Of a stretch of 33,128 bases of DNA, positions 30,803 through 33,128 are shown one piece after another (position 1 is the stretch's first letter; every line of letters starts with the position of its first letter). The DNA is from a virus: the IMG/VR virus record IMGVR_UViG_3300009183_000224, positions 1 to 33,128 of that record. One strand, 5' to 3'. Made by a program: the position numbers and the translations under genes. The notes beneath the pieces are model-generated. The model worked only from the letters and a program-made list of their open reading frames with translations, ran no database searches and was not told the DNA's origin.

Positions 30803-31255
30803 TTAACCCCTTCCTTTGAAAGTAACTTCCAACTCGTACTTTTTGAGTCCGTGATACAACGATATCACTTTAACCGATTCGACATTTGGGCCAAACTGGG
30901 TGCGAAGCCCAATCCTTACAATTTCTTCAAGCTGCTCATTTGATAATTCAATAGAGACAACTGTGTTTAGATCGCCCATTTTCATTCTCACTTTTATGAT
31001 CGTGTCAGAATACGATCCTCTGCCAGAAGTGATGTCATCTATGCTGGTGATAGACATCATTTTGTTTTGCCCAATAGCATGGGTAGATATCCCATTAAAC
31101 AAAAGCCACTTCATTAACTCTTCGTCAGCATTAACAATACCTTTTATGGTTAGCGGTTCCACAGACACATCGTCATTAAGACTGCATGGTGGCGAAAAAC
31201 TCGGAGCAACTATCTTCATCAACTCTCGATCAATCATGGTAATTTCATCTTCCAT
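30803..31255 (-). CDS. hypothetical protein in replication operon
   Basis: This encodes 150 residues, ATG 31255 with GGGGAGTGTC. It is soluble (MIDRELMKIVAPSFSPP; IIKVRMKMGDLNTVVSIELS; VESVKVISLYHGLKKYELEV) with alternating strands and helices in the second half. No catalytic motif. It is separated from the operon's first gene by a 112-base region with a hairpin and T-run, so its expression may be controlled separately. Its 3' end is 1 base from the ATPase start. Family unknown. Confidence 0.55.
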   Translation of the reverse strand: MEDEITMIDRELMKIVAPSFSPPCSLNDDVSVEPLTIKGIVNADEELMKWLLFNGISTHAIGQNKMMSITSIDDITSGRGSYSDTIIKVRMKMGDLNTVVSIELSNEQLEEIVRIGLRTQFGPNVESVKVISLYHGLKKYELEVTFKGRG

Positions 31256-31279
31256 GACACTCCCCTTTCTAAAAAAAGT

Positions 31280-31372
31280 AAAAAAACAACTAGCGGTGCG
31301 TGTGCTAGCCTCGGTAAAAACTAGTGTCTTTTTAAGGTCAACAACGAGTCAACCCATATGACCACCGCTAGT
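31280..31372 (-). terminator. long-loop hairpin with T-run, possible attenuator
   Basis: ACTAGCGGTG (31289-31298) and CACCGCTAGT (31363-31372) are perfect 10-base complements around a 64-base loop that holds a TAAAAA/TTTTTA hairpin (31315-31320/31329-31334). On the minus strand the second arm is followed by TTGTTTTTTTACTTTTTTT, like a terminator tail. One arm overlaps the stop of the 31368 gene. The long structured loop makes a conditional (attenuator-type) terminator upstream of the 30803 gene possible. Confidence 0.5.
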
Positions 31373-31610
31373 CATCATCATCATCCAGATGTATCTCCGC
31401 ATCTGGATAAGATTGTGGTTCTGTTTTGGAAGCGTGTTTTTTATCTCTTGGAATTATTGGTATCGTATTATCACCTGAGTGATACAGATCAATTCCGTAA
31501 TAAAGCCTAGCTTCCAAAACAATTATTTTTTCTGTGCTTCCAGGGGGATGTGGACAGAAGCTTGCAGCTTCGTCATAAGAGAGAAGTTTATGTCTTTGTT
31601 TTCTAGGCAT
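31368..31610 (-). CDS. small acidic-tailed protein, first gene of the replication operon
   Basis: This encodes 80 residues, ATG 31610 with GGAGTTGGCACG. It has a basic N-terminus (MPRKQRHKLLSYDEA), a central LYYGIDLYHSGDNTIPIIPR, and a tail ending DAEIHLDDDDD. A basic head and Asp-rich tail suggest a small DNA mimic or regulatory protein, but no family is recognised. It starts the long minus-strand operon behind a good promoter. The acidic tail overlaps a stem of the hairpin described just downstream. Confidence 0.5.
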   Translation of the reverse strand: MPRKQRHKLLSYDEAASFCPHPPGSTEKIIVLEARLYYGIDLYHSGDNTIPIIPRDKKHASKTEPQSYPDAEIHLDDDDD

Positions 31611-31652
31611 CGTGCCAACTCCAAACTCAGTTCCACTCCCACCACATCGTCT

Positions 31653-31681
31653 ATCCTACGATCCGTTAAATTAAAAGTCAA
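31653..31681 (-). promoter_or_regulatory. sigma70 promoter for the replication operon
   Basis: TTGACT (31681-31676), a spacer of exactly 17 bases and TAGGAT (31658-31653) read on the minus strand, about 43 bases before the 31610 start. This is the best-matching promoter in the window (five and four of six consensus bases), as expected for early genes. Confidence 0.7.
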
Positions 31682-31690
31682 ACCCAAAAC

Positions 31691-31722
31691 AGAAAAAAAC
31701 AGAAAATAAAAGAAAATAAAAG
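31691..31722. repeat. A-rich tandem decamers in divergent intergenic region
   Basis: AGAAAATAAA is present twice in tandem (31701-31710, 31711-31720) after AGAAAAAAAC (31691-31700). The surrounding 185-base intergenic region (31611-31795) holds only this run and the two divergent promoters. It could be an UP element for the minus-strand promoter, a regulator site, or a melting region; nothing decides among these. Confidence 0.4.
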
Positions 31723-31747
31723 AATCTATGGTAATTAATAACATTTA

Positions 31748-31756
31748 TGGTATACT
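31748..31756 (+). promoter_or_regulatory. extended -10 promoter of the right-hand early operon
   Basis: TGGTATACT fits the extended -10 TGnTATAaT with one deviation, 40 bases before ATG 31796. GTTAC, TTTTACCTT and TTTGAAAGG follow, the same order as upstream of the 21885 gene. The Arc-type regulator encoded two genes downstream would be a natural candidate to control it. Confidence 0.5.
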
Positions 31757-31795
31757 TATTATGTTGTTACTTTTACCTTTTGAAAGGGGTGAGTT

Positions 31796-31990
31796 ATGTG
31801 GTATTTCGATAGAGACAATATTCTTGGTTTGGCCAGATGGCTAAAACAAGAGGGTCAATGGGATGGTGCTGGTGGTATTGGCAATTTGATTTACTATTTT
31901 GAAAAGCCTTGGAAGTACGATTCTGAATGGGATGCTTATCAAGCATCTTTATTAAAGGAGAAGGAAAATGCCAAAAAAACACGGGTCTAA
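31796..31990 (+). CDS. small phage protein with FEKPWK motif
   Basis: This encodes 64 residues, with AAAGGGGTGAGTT before ATG 31796. Order: helix (NILGLARWLKQEGQW), Gly turn (DGAGGIG), NLIYYFEKPWKYDSEWDAYQ. The WLxxxGxW...YFEKPWK pattern is one I recall in small hypothetical proteins of many phages; function unknown. Its end overlaps the regulator gene by 23 bases, which couples the two. Confidence 0.6.
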   Translation: MWYFDRDNILGLARWLKQEGQWDGAGGIGNLIYYFEKPWKYDSEWDAYQASLLKEKENAKKTRV

Positions 31991-32135
31991 AAAGGATCGT
32001 CAAAAACTCACAGTAGTTTTTCGACCTAATTCGGATCTAAAAGAACAGTTGAATTTTCTGGCTTTATCCCAGAATAGAACTATGAATGGTCAGGTCTTAG
32101 ATATCCTTGAGAAATTTTTTAAGGAGAAATCCTGA
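31968..32135 (+). CDS. ribbon-helix-helix (Arc-type) DNA-binding regulator
   Basis: This encodes 55 residues: MPKKHGSKKDRQKLTVVFRP, then SDLKEQLNFLALSQNRTMNG and QVLDILEKFFKEKS. A basic arm and a short strand (KLTVVFR) precede two helices joined by the NRTMNGQV turn, as in Arc/MetJ-type repressors where strand residues read the DNA. AAAGGAGAAGGAAA precedes ATG 31968; the start lies within the previous gene. It is shorter than the limit of typical gene lists. It ends in TGATG with the next gene. It probably regulates an early promoter; the target is unknown. Confidence 0.78.
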   Translation: MPKKHGSKKDRQKLTVVFRPNSDLKEQLNFLALSQNRTMNGQVLDILEKFFKEKS

Positions 32136-32446
32136 TGTTATTTAGAAAGCAAAGTGAAATTTGGAAAGATCAATTTGAAAAAACGTTTGATTTTCGCAAA
32201 GGTCATATTTATCAAATGATAAGTGATTCAGTTGATTTATATTTTTCTAAAATAGAAGGTCAATTTTCAAAAAACTATGTTAAACAAGATGTTTCCTTTT
32301 CATTTTATCAATCTGTTTTTGAAAAAATAGAATTGTTAATTAGCGAAAAAGAAGCATCTAGGGTTTTGAGATATGCTATCGCTAGTTCTTATTGCAAGTT
32401 TGTTTTGAGTAGGTGTAATTTACAACAGAAAGAAGAAGGTGTTTAA
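32135..32446 (+). CDS. hypothetical protein between regulator and exonuclease
   Basis: This encodes 103 residues starting in TGATG overlap with GGAGAAATCC upstream, ending TAATG with the exonuclease gene. It is helical, rich in Phe, Lys and Ser (WKDQFEKTFDFRKGHIYQMI, FSFYQSVFEKIELLISEKEA, SRVLRYAIASSYCKFVLSRC) with no catalytic motif. Tight coupling on both sides suggests a partner or regulator of the RecE-like nuclease. No family is recognised. Confidence 0.5.
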   Translation: MLFRKQSEIWKDQFEKTFDFRKGHIYQMISDSVDLYFSKIEGQFSKNYVKQDVSFSFYQSVFEKIELLISEKEASRVLRYAIASSYCKFVLSRCNLQQKEEGV

Positions 32447-33128
32447 TGTATCCAATTGAATATGTGTCTCACTCCCGCCTCGAATTGTTTAGAAAATCAC
32501 CTGTTCTGTATAAGAAAACTTATATAGACAAGGTTGTTCAGCGTGATCCTTCACCAGCTATGATTTTAGGTTCCTTAGTTCATGCAATGTTGCTGGAACC
32601 AGATAAAGTTGCGGAACGATTTTCCGTTGCCCCAGTCTGTGATAAGCGAACTAAGGTTGGCAAAGAGACTTGGGATAACTTCAAAACATCTTTAGCAGAT
32701 GGTGTTGAAATCATTACCCATGATGATGTCGAGCAAGCGAATAAAATGATTGCTGCGATTGCAGAAAATTCTGCTTCGCAGTACTTCAATTGTTCTGGTG
32801 TTGTTCGTGAGCAAGAGATTTTAACCACTATTGAATTTGATGGGCAACCATTGCAAATCAAATTTATCCCAGATATGTATTGCGTTGAAAAGAGTTTCTT
32901 GGTCGATCTAAAAACAGTTGGTTCTTATGATCCAATGGACTGGGCCAAAGAATGTGTATTTAATGGATACTTAAGGCAGATGGCTTTATATCGATTCTGC
33001 CTTAGATCGATGCAAATTCCAATCAATGATGTGTACCACATAATTGTTGATAAGAATGAGTACCCTTCATGTATGGTTTGCCAGTTTGATTCAAGCGATT
33101 TAGATCGGGCAGAGAATCAAGTCTTTGA
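32446..33128 (+). CDS. RecE-like PD-(D/E)XK exonuclease, N-terminal part (3' end outside window)
   Basis: About 227 residues are visible; the frame stays open to the window end. ATG 32446 is in a TAATG overlap, and AAGAAGGTG is the ribosome site. GSLVHAMLLEP (42-52) with His45, then FIPDMYCVEKSFLVDLKTV with D143 and D154-L-K156, and GYLRQMALYRF with the Q-x-x-x-Y motif near 178-182, are the DUF3799/PDDEXK type seen in RecE exonuclease VIII. It would resect double-stranded DNA 5' to 3' to supply ssDNA for the DUF669 and Sak4-like proteins. It lies divergent to that operon. The C-terminus should be in the next window. Confidence 0.85.
   Translation, partial: MYPIEYVSHSRLELFRKSPVLYKKTYIDKVVQRDPSPAMILGSLVHAMLLEPDKVAERFSVAPVCDKRTKVGKETWDNFKTSLADGVEIITHDDVEQANKMIAAIAENSASQYFNCSGVVREQEILTTIEFDGQPLQIKFIPDMYCVEKSFLVDLKTVGSYDPMDWAKECVFNGYLRQMALYRFCLRSMQIPINDVYHIIVDKNEYPSCMVCQFDSSDLDRAENQVF

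Noticed and set aside
31523-31744. Minus-strand 73-residue frame with a hydrophobic start
   Set aside because: It overlaps the promoter and the better-supported 31368 gene and lacks a ribosome site; the Phe-rich start comes from the A-rich repeat.

Overview
The window is part of a tailed-phage (or prophage) genome, about 33 kb of AT-rich DNA (roughly 35-45% GC by eye) with tightly packed, mostly overlapping genes. A frameshifting tail chaperone pair, two tail tube-like proteins and a tape measure of about 1058 residues, with no recognisable sheath or contractile baseplate gene, point to a siphovirus-like particle with a long non-contractile tail. No integrase, tRNA, CRISPR array or insertion sequence was seen. 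Several accessory proteins have features I associate with planctomycete genomes and their phages: a signal peptide/Ig-like/Pro-rich/helical protein at 13463, a small secreted Cys protein at 15279, a papain-fold peptidase at 14228 and Cys-rich C-termini. A planctomycete host is therefore my best guess, but it is an inference.

Layout. 1-7548 (+): end of the major capsid gene with a terminator, head-tail connector-type genes, two tail tube paralogues, a tail chaperone pair joined by a -1 frameshift at C CCA AAC, the tape measure, and a large tail protein. 7568-12537 (+): fibre and adsorption genes built from reused modules, including a tail-collar tip protein and a Pro-Thr stalk protein. 12606-15491 (+): a holin-like protein, a broken HNH gene, secreted proteins and a C1 (papain-like) peptidase, ending at a strong terminator. 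15562-20052 (+): five mostly unrecognised, probably virion-associated proteins; the last reuses the Pro-Thr stalk plus beta-domain design. 20062-20155: a compact predicted structured element (10-bp outer stem enclosing an H-type pseudoknot) between convergent genes.

20179-21817 (-): a three-gene cassette with a DxD glycosyltransferase. 21885-23867 (+): a small protein, the probable small terminase and the large terminase, whose genes overlap out of phase. 23806-31610 (-): the replication and recombination operon, here in transcription order: an acidic small protein, an unknown protein, a Sak4/RecA-like ATPase, a DUF669 ssDNA-binding-type protein, a small lipoprotein, an unknown protein, a second DUF669 protein, an AP2-HNH homing endonuclease, an SF2 helicase, and a primase-polymerase/ATPase fusion. 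31796-33128 (+): a divergent early operon with a small phage protein, an Arc-type ribbon-helix-helix regulator, an unknown protein, and the start of a RecE-like PD-(D/E)XK exonuclease that runs off the window.

Together the right half forms a DNA replication and annealing/recombination toolkit: exonuclease, two ssDNA-binding-type proteins, recombinase, primase and helicase. No family A or B DNA polymerase is present in the window. Two short plus-strand operons share an upstream element, an extended -10 followed by GTTAC..TTTTACCTT..TTTGAAAGG. Each faces a divergent minus-strand promoter, which suggests a small set of early control regions.
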